This document shows, piece by piece, positions 32,601 to 38,497 of a stretch of 64,000 bases of DNA. Both the position numbers and the translations under genes were made by a program. Within the stretch, counting starts at the first letter, position 1; each line of letters opens with the position of its first letter. Below the pieces are notes generated by a model that was given only the letters and a program-made list of their open reading frames with translations, made no database searches and had not been told where the DNA came from. Origin of the DNA: JAEUQQ01 sp963697285 (lineage in GTDB: Bacteria > Acidobacteriota > Vicinamibacteria > Vicinamibacterales > JAFNAJ01); contig CAVONI010000012.1 in assembly GCA_963697285.1 (NCBI GenBank), forward strand, positions 62,001 to 126,000. Direction: 5' to 3'.

Positions 32601-33230
32601 GGCGAACGTCAGCGTGTCGCCGTCACCGTCAGTCGCCGTCACCGTGTAGCTGTAGGCTGCGCGTGCGACGGCCGCCGTCACGGGCGTCGAAGTGATGACG
32701 GGGGCCACGTTCGGTTTCGGACTGACGATGACCGAGAGGTCGGAGGTGCCGACGAGCGCGCCATCGTTCGCGGTGAGCCGCAGCACGTACGTCCCGGCCA
32801 CGCTGAAGCTGACGGTCGTCGTAAGCGCGTTTGCGGGAGTGAACGTCGCGATGCCCGGTCCGCTCACCTGCGTCCACTCGAGCGTCGGCGTCGCGAGGAC
32901 TTTCCCGTCATCGGTGACCGTCGCCGTGAGCGTCACCGTCGCGGGCAACGTGACGAAACGACCCGGCCCCACGTTGACGATCGGCGCGACATTGGCCGGC
33001 GGCTCGACCGTGATCGTCACGTCGTCAGACCCCGTCAGCGCGCCGTCGTACACGCTCAGGCGCAGCACATACGTCCCCGCCGCGCTGAAGCTGACACTGG
33101 TCGTGAGCGCCGTCGGCGCCGTGAACGTCGCCGTGCCGGGGCCGCTGACCTGCGACCACGTCAACGTCGGCGTCGGCAGCACCTGCCCGTCGTCCGTCAC
33201 CGTCGCCGTCAGCGTCGCCGTCGCCGGCAA
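20637..33230 (-). CDS. Giant secreted modular protein B, main open frame (4,197 codons)
   Basis: This is the long intact part of a protein of about 5,200 residues whose signal peptide is encoded at 36227. In order it holds PKD-like units (33.2-32.7 kb) and a cadherin/He_PIG-like domain (about 32.7-32.45 kb, GVIAWVPADDQVGDATV). Two more PKD-like units and Ig-like domains with aligned Ser/Thr (31.85-31.0 kb) follow. Next are a CarboxypepD_reg unit (about 30.95-30.7 kb) and a Big_5-like domain (about 29.25-28.95 kb, ISVSPADGAASVALSDPVI). An LVIVD-like propeller region lies at 26.8-25.9 kb (LLAIDVTNPRAPAVVG). A Cys-containing, non-repetitive region of about 500 residues (25.8-24.3 kb) matches nothing I recognise. 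A CARDB-like domain follows (about 24.3-23.9 kb), then a Gly-rich strand-alternating region (23.0-21.3 kb). The C-terminus (LLEKQERQP) has no PEP-CTERM, LPXTG or T9SS-type signal. The frame agrees with the N-terminal fragment once the array indels are ignored. Function is unknown. Confidence 0.85.
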   Translation of the reverse strand: MPATATLTATVTDDGQVLPTPTLTWSQVSGPGTATFTAPTALTTSVSFSAAGTYVLRLSVYDGALTGSDDVTITVEPPANVAPIVNVGPGRFVTLPATVTLTATVTDDGKVLATPTLEWTQVSGPGIATFTPANALTTTVSFSVAGTYVLRLTANDGALVGTSDLSVIVSPKPNVAPVITSTPVTAAVARAAYSYTVTATDGDGDTLTFALVAAPPGMKINDATGVIAWVPADDQVGDATVTVRAHDGVVDSAPQTFVIHVLPVNQPPQVSVAAAAPVTLPTPASLDASATDDGQQHALTVQWSKVDGPGTAAFSAPDALDTLATFGQPGTYTLRVTVDDGEFRPFADVTVTASAPVSDNQPPQVDAGPDQGVTLPSTVSLNGSVSDDGKPGGSALDVTWSKASGPGAVTFGDAKNPVTTAAFSDAGSYVLYLTATDGQFLSADEVSITVQAAAPTGDRAPPVVTIQAPAEVLPGTQVDVTASAVDNDRVEMLRLEIEGQAPEEVGTASLTRSLDVPAFARPGQSIRIAATAMDASGNVGQAEKVLTITVTPDTTSPVVQAWGPATAAPGQAIRLVAEATDNIGVAWVVFLLDGVDVATSAAPPYTAAGLVPADASVGSTLTFVARALDFAGNASESTGSIDVVSSLDTAPPTVSLTTVADVYPGERLTLSATSRDTGGTHEGDGIATVSFSVDGTPLAVVLAAPYSAEFMVPATAVAGTVFNVATTATDFAGLTASDTKQVRVLARPVTVESLVLGEVYDDATGLPIAGATVRLTGTAAQGLSGSSTSATTDALGRYVVRANPGTGLVRITKDNWTTADRLVTVDAGQAVEAFDARLTRFGAASQSVSEVLGGTVESDGARLVVPAGALAQATALRVVAVSQQGLQGLLPLGWSPRGVVDVEPHGAAFGDGTTLSVANAFEIPAGTPLVLARWDDDATAWRAAGAGAVSADGTRVEAPIVAGGQYAWLVADVVPVAPPMPIAGELVAGVAASPIPDPVTTAIAPQPQVVFYKPGVHSDVRGVITATGPASSGGQVWAHLAETYRFFSGSEITPEAFVQDLVMFQVHGTPDALAASFVVSPSLAFEALSLERGVIGVGLYVPPAQATPPTVVAASGGVVNGPSGESLVVLPGSLGGATAIALASLPADQVGIALPAGAAFAGAVQVGFSGALQRGGLLSMTKPDDITEGDTLLLTRLAEIAGRTRFVLVALARASGNSVVSETTFEGQPTALDGVRVPGRYVFLRIAAPLGYAAGVVRGVDDAPFAGALVTNSALDVVSLSAPTGGYFVAAPAGPVTLTALDVVKNDFGTSPSFLTAGVALPVGLRIVAQLPRVISVSPADGAASVALSDPVIVVFSKPIDPASFAGANQANLTVAGPDGVRLEGAAAMSAANTVLTFRPATDLAVNTHYTVTISSDVVDAAGYRLGTAFTSGFDSLDTVPPPVPPAGAISASVPGSNGQAAVRATQGTVSPNDTVYVHNLTSGVVIPVPRALYQANGSFEFAVPVLITDKLRLRIVDIAGNETIVDLERFQQTNPDGTVSAAVDNAGGVVEGSGGVQADVPEGAFPDGAVVTVGEVPLPDPDSATDEDKVNYELRSALEVDFGGAVPAKYVNVSIPAAAAETADTVWLVAQVVDYRGQQVLNIVDTAKLKYGRIETSSPPFPGVSNSGTYVIVTTRGPQGISHGRVVPAESGVNMRFALMTLNPTYLNVLSQLPFFAGTDEPRRMGFPMPAGRVNLSENRVRLHVDANVVAPAHRELLVRDLDTEQSQSYPLLPLDYRVQVPGSVTDGFDVTVKGPGSRVTPVTSVRVMSGAPDTVTIRLNPDAIAVPVTHVIVMNRITHTEHTFAFPTPAVNVGVPGGVATSREVWLVDAAGGKQLLNVASYQVTPSSDGPGNLLLRIQPGALSGAGGVVKVEILGAAGSVREVVPFELNAETRFVFDGDAGDSYILRATLADGRLHHVPIPRFQITVRNPLTDEVVRTISGFVPPADEPLDLGHITDDVSSPFVVAGPAGISSFDPSGTITFTFSEPMDADSLKEHITVHDSAGQRVAGEVRVSAGNRVATFVPAVPLRMGEKYRVTVDGALPLTPEERANGVLKPAVRDGGGNPIAPIQLTLSVFTPKSIGSLAGAAPFKDVAIRRKRTNQVSTTTLFVTTGGMAENLLAIDVTNPRAPAVVGAASGAMSQQRVAVIPDATFTDRQGQPFTGDLAITTQFNVNFSSMTFFDVTDRTAPAALSTKTLTVNADLMSGPNPGNTLFATAYAKGVAAFQTTTGVTAYAAVEKLGVMGSDVGANIPQRVVNERLREPVYSGAFTDIAGHGSLLYAVSPAAGELAVLDPNLSLIGSAGLSYVPRRVRVAQGLQTDLDGDGLISSSEVFSLAVLAGDFGISVVDVRNSSAPAEIGRIPIPGVVRDVEIDATTRRLFAIAELTTGGPTLLIADVSDPAADPTDIDDDGFDDRILWKASYPAGANGLRLDRDRGLLYIAHPGGLDIWGVYETCCNLGVDLIAPQDSMAEGKSAELFAKEKRALQHGLADALREAQAACGGVDFNQVRMFELGSGACLWTDEDPVKVCDGNYQPGVSDHDYSGFFPDAMWDVWVPAPDGTSVPKPVCVVTVMGDHFTDNNMRPKAIVVPAENDVPAYEMYFRDITFFANRLDEFRTAQYRITRTDPSIKGDVTNDLALGRQLLLLKHITEGRWIRVPGFEGLAEPEGGDMSFENTLTKLRDVTGVSMLEGYEWANLMEFNFMKAQGLLRIAGAADESSVMHDFYINQLHVAGKAGIRTALARLIGDPAGNQRTLDIVRSGDPLLVGVDPNKQPGGRRTTLVFEKNACLYVDRLSIPEEWETKPCNSLEEYMASAAAWTLRPYGPSGLQQGPPEPPLSIFTLDEVYDIYDFFQVKSDRLALTSDAAADKFMASVSNFIDKVKTETKPQYDLIANKIKCDPGVPRKACDPWFGSLELLPNGELGPGTQRDNNMKKKEAVLNGEPGKEGAVVAHVAVVPHVFNRSYRDALDVALTMTHTRAAGNVETKTTRLDLEGGDHQYPEWELGEDGKPRLEKKKKVPLFELKAHQVNDRNKAGTMVFTVDLPERTVAESNRADNWAGLVYYILDPKNLGSRPLNLPSAQPPVPASALLPDAECSEEPTLVVTQELEVSMRDDFLPGAPPTPMTLESPAMIALRQGATLKLTLTNPSSTAVEGATVCTSISNACFALGHLSSHESRTALVTVPTLVPAVFDSVPTAYSSSTGVATAPAFRIVVGCEEYQVVSLFPDPNPTALAPNGTPTLEGSVMRGGYAVRYFKVVRRTTGLPLKNAAVTVRVESPGYEAIISTFTTDNQGIIGIAEGVGAERKVRAGIEFAPPRTAAVGTVYTVQVVQVNGLEPQCHIPPKAEASVREREFEKGLSYGATVGGTFGLSFAIVEGSVSGEAGTGTTINKGLITTGPPSSESSGDEPLLQTSLSVGRNQFTEIGGNIGVSIGANVQLGPVKLEGNWAKLSGGGSHRETLSDAYGLPAGVLTDADKCVLSQLTLWNFLHFNPMLWKLKDLSLKEQCGKEAAEYQSDLKTEVARKATLSGEVLSLAGTLWELPGNEKTHKIDASVKGEANYESAITTGYNRLLAWDGTHATQTGFVDAYALRSTFDYRAGVEFAAKLIANEAAGQPEDDPVGNEDLPDDKKRKVEIEKVKFTANFDDLKKALRIPEVPKIPEQFTAKFDLSDSFAEQYGIEFEWDAVPGQPFPLAPKEVRITYTGRKYSGWWKPPGQDPQQLVGTPRGDRTFIFTNPYEVEMLAKRLANVDSIKKSWLIAELAANVAFAPTTLNKEYGKFLVALLETEPTFVDRDQEGSAIKIPLGATLGFKIMKVGGELGAKLTPEAEATVGYMSARGQVRGGRSFVSQRYPRKLFPDPSLADGLWDVIGAVWQWVSERHPDELNAGVGASIGPGLGADMATQTARVRIPAGASATNREVRLTSFIFDEQSGPVAEKPRRPAATSGPANEPHYGANGFHLLYPDDLRLDLPMQLELKAGAAAGAAAGLGAFKWDNEKKDWDPVPSTYDEVKEIVLVDGRDMGLYTLAPRMPSGAVTFSVTDAGIVAGPTGQVQRFEIVSGPLSLNTNEVVADGTMYTVDTRPREGNAAAYGTVVEPDADVGRDGHQVAAQGGVVRFTIDVPIVDGDYLPAVLVVWSSPGTAYGDTLLEKQERQP

Positions 33231-35515
33231 CGTGCATCACCTGATCCACGCCTGCGTTGACGATCGGCGCGACGTTACCCGCAGGATTCACCGTCACGGT
33301 CACGTCGTCAGATCCCGTCAGCGCGCCGTCGTACACGCTCAGGCGCAGCACATACGTGCCGGCGGCGCTGAAGCTGACGCTGGTCGTGAGCGCCGTCGGC
33401 GCTGTGAACGTCGCCGTGCCGGGGCCGCTGACCTGCGACCACGTCAGCGTCGGCGTCGGCAGCACCTGCCCGTCGTCCGTCACCGTCGCCGTCAGCGTCG
33501 CCGTCGCCGGCAACGTGATCACCTGATCCGCGCCCGCGTTGACGATCGGCGCGACGTTACCCGCAGGATTCACCGTAACGGTGACGTCGTCGGACGCCCG
33601 TCAGCGCGCCGTCGTACACGCTCAGGCGCAGCACATACGTCCCCGCGGCGCTGAAGCTGACGCTGGTCGTGAGCGCCGTCGGCGCCGTGAACGTCGCCGT
33701 GCCGGGGCCGCTGACCTGCGACCAGGTGAGCGTCGGCGTCGGCAGCACCTGCCCGTCATCCGTCACCGTCGCCGTCAGCGTCGCCGTCGCCGGCAACGTG
33801 ATCACTTGATCCGCGCCTGCGTTGACGATCGGCGCGAGGTTCGCGGGCGCATTCACCGTCACGGTCACGTCGTCGGACGCCCGTCAGCGCGCCGTCGTAC
33901 ACGCTCAGGCGCAGCACATACGTCCCCGCCGCGCTGAAGCTGACACTGGTCGTGAGCGCCGTCGGCGCCGTGAACGTCGCCGTGCCGGGGCCGCTGACCT
34001 GCGACCACGTCAGCGTCGGCGTCGGCAGCACCTGCCCGTCGTCCGTCACCGTCGCCGTCAGCGTCGCCGTTTGCGGCAACGTCACCACTTGATCCGCGCC
34101 TGCGTTGACGATCGGCGCGAGGTTCGCGGGCGCATTGACCGTCACGGTCACGTCGTCAGACCCCGTCAGCGCGCCGTCGTACACGCTCAGGCGCAGCACA
34201 TACGTCCCCGCGGCGCTGAAGCTGACACTGGTCGTGAGCGCCGTCGGCGCTGTGAACGTCGCCGTGCCGGGGCCGCTGACCTGCGACCACGTCAACGTCG
34301 GCGTCGGCAGCACCTGCCCGTCGTCCGTCACCGTCGCCGTCAGCGTCGCTGTCGCCGGCAACGTCACCACTTGATCCGCGCCCGCGTTGACGATCGGCGC
34401 GAGGTTCGCGGGCGCATTGACCGTCACGGTCACGTCGTCAGACCCCGTCAGCGCGCCGTCGTACACGCTCAGGCGCAGCACATACGTCCCCGCCGCGCTG
34501 AAGCTGACACTGGTCGTGAGCGCCGTCGGCGCTGTGAACGTCGCCGTGCCGGGGCCGCTGACCTGCGACCACGTCAGCGTCGGCGTCGGCAGCACCTGCC
34601 CGTCGTCCGTCACCGTCGCCGTCAGCGTCGCCGTTGCGGCAACGTCACCACTTGATCCGCGCCTGCGTTGACGATCGGGGCGAGGTTCGCGGGCGGATTG
34701 ACCGTCACGGTCACGTCGTCAGACCCCGTCAGCGCGCCGTCGTACACGCTCAGGCGCAGCACATACGTCCCCGCCGCGCTGAAGCTGACACTGGTCGTGA
34801 GCGCCGTCGGCGCCGTGAACGTCGCCGTGCCGGGGCCGCTGACCTGCGACCACGTCAGCGTCGGCGTCGGCAGCACCTGCCCGTCATCCGTCACCGTCGC
34901 CGTCAGCGTCGCCGTCGCGGCAACGTGATCACCTGATCCGCGCCTGCGTTGACGATCGGCGCGACGTTACCCGCAGGATTCACCGTAACGGTAACGTCGT
35001 CGACCCCGTCAGCGCGCCGTCGTACGCGCTCAGGCGCAGCACATACGTCCCTGCGGCGCTGAAGCTGACACTGGTCGTGAGCGCCGTCGGCGCCGTGAAC
35101 GTCGCCGTGCCGGGGCCGCTGACCTGCGACCAGGTGAGCGTCGGCGTCGGCAGCACCTGCCCGTCGTCCGTCACCGTCGCCGTCAGCGTCGCCGTTTGCC
35201 GGCAACGTGATCGCCTGATCCGCCCCCGCGTTGACGATGGGGCGCGAGGTTCGCGGGCGCATTCACCGTCACGGTCACGTCGTCGGACCCCGTCAGCGCG
35301 CCGTCGTACACGCTCAGGCGCAGCACATACGTCCCGGCGGCGCTGAAGCTGACACTGGTCGTGAGCGCCGTCGGCGCCGTGAACGTCGCCGTGCCGGGGC
35401 CGCTGACCTGCGACCACGTCAGCGTCGGCGTCGGCAGCACCTGCCCGTCATCCGTCACCGTGCGCCGTCAGCGTCGCCGTTTGCGGCAACGTCACCACTT
35501 GATCCGCGCCTGCGT
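32973..35515 (-). repeat. Near-identical ~282-bp tandem repeat array encoding PKD-like domains of protein B
   Basis: About nine copies of a 282-bp unit (94 codons) are recognisable by the recurring DNA GTTGACGATCGG near 33257, 33539, 33822, 34105, 34387, 34669, 34951, 35232 and 35515. Each encodes one PKD/Ig-like domain with the stretches PTLTWSQVSGPGTATF, SFSAAGTYVLRLSVYDG and NLAPIVNAGADQV. Units differ by only a few bases, and divergent relatives continue downstream to about 32.1 kb. Relative to the unit consensus there are nine single-base indels, at about 33235, 33595, 33878, 34635, 34917, 35003, 35197, 35239 and 35462. Their net effect is a multiple of three, so flanking frames agree. 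Without them the array is a continuous stalk of identical beta-sandwich domains, as in many long surface adhesins. The broken frames between 33231 and 35460 are therefore parts of gene B, not separate genes. Confidence 0.85.
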
Positions 35516-36227
35516 TGACGATCGGGGCGAGGTTCGCGGGCGGAGGCACCGCGACCGTAAAGGCGTTGGCCAGCACGAGGCTTTGTCGCGGCACCGTCAC
35601 GCTGACCGCACGAGCGCCAGGTACCGCGGCGGCCGACACGTCAATCGTCGCAATGAGTTCAGTGGCGCTCAGTACCGCTAACGTGCGCACCGTCACCCCT
35701 GCGCCGAACGTGACTCGCACCTGCCCGCTTGTGAACGCTGCGGCGCCTTGCGCCCGCACCCGCACGGCGACGCCGGCTGCGCCGGCTGCCGCCCCTGACG
35801 GCTCGGGGGCGCTCAGCGCGAGGATCTGGATACCCGAAACGTCTGTGATGTCCGACGTGATCGTGTTGACGATGCGGACGCTGGCGACGCCGACGGGGAC
35901 GCCGTCCGGGACGCGCAGCGACAGCCGCCGGATTCCACGAGCGGCGTCAATCACCGTGCTGCTCGACGCCGCCACGGTGACCGGAGAGCCCGCCGCTGGC
36001 ACGAACGTGACCGAGTGATTGGCGGCGTTCGCGTCGAACCCAGTCGCCGTCACCGAGAACACCGCGCCGGCCGACACCCCTGTCGTTTCGACCGAGATGA
36101 CGGTCCCGGCTTGCCCCACGACAGGCGACCACGCGATCAGCGCCGCCACGATCGCGAGGGACCACGGGCGCAGGACACGACCAACTGACAAGACCGGCAG
36201 GATTCTGGTGCGGGCAAACGGGCTCAT
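35448..36227 (-). CDS. Giant secreted protein B, N-terminal fragment with signal peptide
   Basis: The preferred start is ATG 36227, preceded by AAGGA at 8-nt spacing. A second ATG at 36236 overlaps that ribosome-binding site. The product starts MSPFARTRILPV with a long basic N-region and a hydrophobic core (LAIVAALIAW), so it is exported. Residues 40-240 form two beta-rich units. The first resembles an IPT/TIG domain (VISVETTGVSAGAVFSVTA). The second has TSGQVRVTFGAGVTVRTLAV. The first PKD-like unit follows. The open frame ends near 35460 because of an extra base (GTGCGCC for expected GTCGCC). The reading frame is the same modulo three as that of the 4,197-codon fragment starting at 33230, supporting one gene of 15.6 kb. 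A 309-bp region without genes lies upstream. Confidence 0.82.
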   Translation of the reverse strand: MSPFARTRILPVLSVGRVLRPWSLAIVAALIAWSPVVGQAGTVISVETTGVSAGAVFSVTATGFDANAANHSVTFVPAAGSPVTVAASSSTVIDAARGIRRLSLRVPDGVPVGVASVRIVNTITSDITDVSGIQILALSAPEPSGAAAGAAGVAVRVRAQGAAAFTSGQVRVTFGAGVTVRTLAVLSATELIATIDVSAAAVPGARAVSVTVPRQSLVLANAFTVAVPPPANLAPIVNAGADQVVTLPQTATLTAHGDG

Positions 36228-36257
36228 TGAACCCATCCTTCTCGGTCGCGAACCTGT

Positions 36258-36266
36258 GGGGGGGGG
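36258..36266 (-). promoter_or_regulatory. C9 homopolymer in the leader of giant gene B
   Basis: Nine consecutive G on the plus strand (C9 on the coding strand) lie 31 bp upstream of the preferred start of giant gene B. Homopolymer tracts of this length in promoters or leaders of surface-protein genes can mediate phase variation by slipped-strand mispairing. No -10/-35 pair with clear spacing around the tract could be assigned, so a regulatory role is inference. The tract length itself may also be a sequencing error. Confidence 0.4.
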
Positions 36267-36323
36267 CCAGGTGCGAGCGGCAGGTGTACAGCGAGAAGCC
36301 GTCTCGGGCGCGAGCGCGCGGTG

Positions 36324-36341
36324 GCCTGGCTGCAGCCAGGC
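36324..36341. promoter_or_regulatory. 18-bp perfect palindrome upstream of giant gene B
   Basis: GCCTGGCTGCAGCCAGGC is a perfect palindrome about 100 bp upstream of giant gene B. It lies in the otherwise featureless 36228-36536 gap that separates gene B from the oppositely lying 3' end of the ACT-domain gene. It could be a dimeric regulator operator or, in the leader RNA, a strong hairpin. Neighbouring short complementary stretches (for example CAGCC with GGCTG at 36384) suggest additional RNA structure, but no known riboswitch consensus fits. Confidence 0.4.
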
Positions 36342-36536
36342 AAATCCGTCAAACTGAAGGCAAGAGCGGCACCACTAGCGCAGGGCTGGCTAGTAGGCTA
36401 ATTCGTTGAAAAGCAACCGCGAGGCGAAGGATTATCTGCGCCGAGACTGACTTTTGTTCACCTGAACGGCCAACGCACGCGAGCCGACGACTCTTTCCCG
36501 CCGTTGCGGCCGACGAGGCGCGCTGTCGGCCTCGGG

Positions 36537-37190
36537 TCAGAACACGCGGCGCGTCAGGCGGGCGACGGTGAATTTCGCGGTGTCGGCCACGGCCATCACA
36601 GCCATCACGCCGGCCTGCACGGGGTCTGAGACGACGAGATCCGCGGCGTCGGGGACACTCCCGGCCATGTTGAGGCTGATGACCAGCAGGCCCGTTGCGC
36701 GCACGTCGCGCACCGCCTCTTCGATCTCGCCGCCCATGAGCGAGCCCGCCAGCACCAGCACGCGGGCACGCGGGAGGCGCGTCACCGCGCGCACGGCTTC
36801 GGCCAGGGCCTTCTCGCCCACGAGCGGAATGGTGTCGACCGAGATGTGCTCGCCGCGGATGTTGTGCCGGTCGGCCTCGGAGATCGCGCCAATCGCCACC
36901 TGGCCCACCTGCGCGCCACCACCCATGATGATCACGCGCTTGCCGTAGATGCGCTGGAACGTCGGAACGACCGCCAGTTCGTTCACGATCTCGAGGCCCC
37001 GCAGGTCGTCGAGCAGCGCCTCGGCGCCGGCTGCGAGGCTCACCTCGAAGTAGACCTGCGTGGTCGCCGGGGACGCATCGACGATCTCCACCGACGTGAT
37101 GTCACCGTCATGACGCGCGATGACGCCACTGAGCTGGTGCAGGATGCCGGGACCACTGCCGACGTGAACGAGGAACGCGATGACTGCCAT
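36537..37190 (-). CDS. ACT-domain protein with DUF5612-like C-terminal domain
   Basis: 217 residues. Residues 1-75 form an ACT-like ligand-binding fold (AFLVHVGSGPGILHQLSGVI, EIVNELAVVPTFQRIYGKR). Residues 76-217 form a Rossmann-like domain beginning VIIMGGGAQVGQVAIGAI, with later stretches RVLVLAGSLMGGEIEEAV and ADLVVSDPVQAGVMAV. The combination matches my recollection of the DUF5612 family, known mainly from archaea and a few bacteria and without an established reaction. It starts 15 bp after the aminotransferase gene on the same strand and is the last gene of a five-gene run. ACT domains usually sense amino acids, which would fit a regulator or sensor partner of the upstream PLP enzyme; that link is inference. 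Confidence 0.65.
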   Translation of the reverse strand: MAVIAFLVHVGSGPGILHQLSGVIARHDGDITSVEIVDASPATTQVYFEVSLAAGAEALLDDLRGLEIVNELAVVPTFQRIYGKRVIIMGGGAQVGQVAIGAISEADRHNIRGEHISVDTIPLVGEKALAEAVRAVTRLPRARVLVLAGSLMGGEIEEAVRDVRATGLLVISLNMAGSVPDAADLVVSDPVQAGVMAVMAVADTAKFTVARLTRRVF

Positions 37191-37205
37191 GGCGGAACCG
37201 TGACC

Positions 37206-38483
37206 TCACCCGCGCGCGATCGCGCCGATCGCCTTGACGAGCGCATCCACGTCCGCGATCGTCGTGTAGAGGTGCGGCGTCACCCTGGTCCCCTTCACCG
37301 GCACCGTGTCGATCGCCACCGTGTAGATCCTGAAGCGGTCGAACAGCACGTCGGCCAACTGCGCGGGCGTCATGCCCGCAATCCCCACGTTGGCGATCGC
37401 ACATGCACGGTTGCCCGTTGGGGTGTTCAGGTATACGCCCTTGATGTCGCGGACGCGATCCGTCCAGTACTGCTGCAGGTAGCGCAGCCGTGCTTCCTTG
37501 CGCGCGACGCCTATCATCGTGTGGAACCGGATGGCGTCGGCAATCGCCATGACGGTCCACACGGGCTGCGTGCCAGTCCGCTCCAGCTTCCTGATGTCAT
37601 CGTCGGGCACGCTCGTGTCGCCGAACAGCGGCCAGACAGTGGCAATACGGTCCTTCCGGATGTGCAGGAGTCCCGCGCCCAGCGGCGTGCACAGCCACTT
37701 GTGCAGGCTGGCACCAAGGTAGTCGCTCCCGAGCTGCGGCACCGCGAAGTCGAGTTGCGCGAACGAGTGCGCCGCGTCGACGATCACGCGCACGCCGCGC
37801 GCGTGTGCCATGTCGGTGATGGCACGCACCGGCAGGATCTGTCCCGTGATGTTGATCATGTGCGACAGCAGGAGCAGCTTCGTGCGCGGCGTGATGGCGC
37901 GCGCGTAGGTGTCGACGAGCTCCTGGTCGTCGCGCGGGTGCAGCGGCACGCTGATCTCGGTGAGCTTCCACGCCCGTCGCCGCGCCTGCTGGCGGAACTG
38001 CTCGAGCATCGACCCGTAGTCCTGGTCGCACATGACGGCTTCGTCACCAGGCTGCAGCTCGATCCCGTGAATCACCGTCGCCAGCGACTCGGTCGTGTTG
38101 CGGGTGATGACGATTTCGTCGGCCGGCACGCCCGCCACACCGGCGAGTTGGGCCTTGACCGTCGCGTGCTCGGCGGCCCGCTTGCGCCGCATGTAGTACG
38201 AGAGGCCCCCGTTCACCTCGCGCTGATGCCGCTGCAGCGCGTCGAACGTCGCGGCCGGCTGCGGGCTGGAGTACCCGTTCTCGAGGTTGATGTAGTCGGC
38301 GTGCGCCGGAAACACACGGCGGATCTCGCCCCAGAAACTCTCGTCGGTCGCTGCCGACGAGGGCGACGGCTGCCCGAACGCCTCGAGCCGACGCTCGAGA
38401 CGGTCGAGTGCGCGGGGGCCGAGGGCAGGGACCGCCACGGTGGCGGCTGCAGACCGGAGGAAGGCACGGCGTGACGTGGACAT
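37206..38483 (-). CDS. Tat-exported class V aminotransferase-fold PLP enzyme (isopenicillin-N-epimerase-like)
   Basis: 425 residues from ATG 38483. The N-terminus MSTSRRAFLRSAAATVAVP is a twin-arginine signal (SRRAFLRS), which decides the start. Upstream in-frame codons lie in the previous gene's end. The fold is that of aminotransferase class V/cysteine desulfurase. YINLENGYSSPQP is the substrate-side N-region, EIVITRNTTESLATVI the cofactor-phosphate region, and VIVDAAHSFAQLDF the Asp-x-Ala-His cofactor contact. DYLGASLHKWLCTPLG carries the Schiff-base Lys. Periplasmic relatives are annotated as isopenicillin N epimerases without biochemical proof, and the true substrate is unknown. The gene follows the zinc-ribbon gene by 14 bp and precedes the ACT/DUF5612 gene by 15 bp. 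PLP must be loaded before Tat export, which explains a folded-protein route. Confidence 0.87.
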   Translation of the reverse strand: MSTSRRAFLRSAAATVAVPALGPRALDRLERRLEAFGQPSPSSAATDESFWGEIRRVFPAHADYINLENGYSSPQPAATFDALQRHQREVNGGLSYYMRRKRAAEHATVKAQLAGVAGVPADEIVITRNTTESLATVIHGIELQPGDEAVMCDQDYGSMLEQFRQQARRRAWKLTEISVPLHPRDDQELVDTYARAITPRTKLLLLSHMINITGQILPVRAITDMAHARGVRVIVDAAHSFAQLDFAVPQLGSDYLGASLHKWLCTPLGAGLLHIRKDRIATVWPLFGDTSVPDDDIRKLERTGTQPVWTVMAIADAIRFHTMIGVARKEARLRYLQQYWTDRVRDIKGVYLNTPTGNRACAIANVGIAGMTPAQLADVLFDRFRIYTVAIDTVPVKGTRVTPHLYTTIADVDALVKAIGAIARG

Positions 38484-38497
38484 GGCGACGGAACTCC

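Noticed and set aside
32973..35515. Repeat array considered as CRISPR or satellite DNA
   Set aside because: Units are 282 bp, multiples of three, translate to PKD-like domains in frame with flanking coding sequence, and have no spacer structure.
36290..36420. Structured leader considered as a c-di-GMP (GEMM) or other riboswitch
   Set aside because: Some pairing and GGCAAA-like bases occur, but only on the strand opposite to gene B and without the conserved GEMM core; no known consensus fits.
36846..38474. 542-codon plus-strand open frame opposite the aminotransferase
   Set aside because: His/Arg/Asp-rich shadow; the minus strand carries the PLP-lysine motif and Tat signal.
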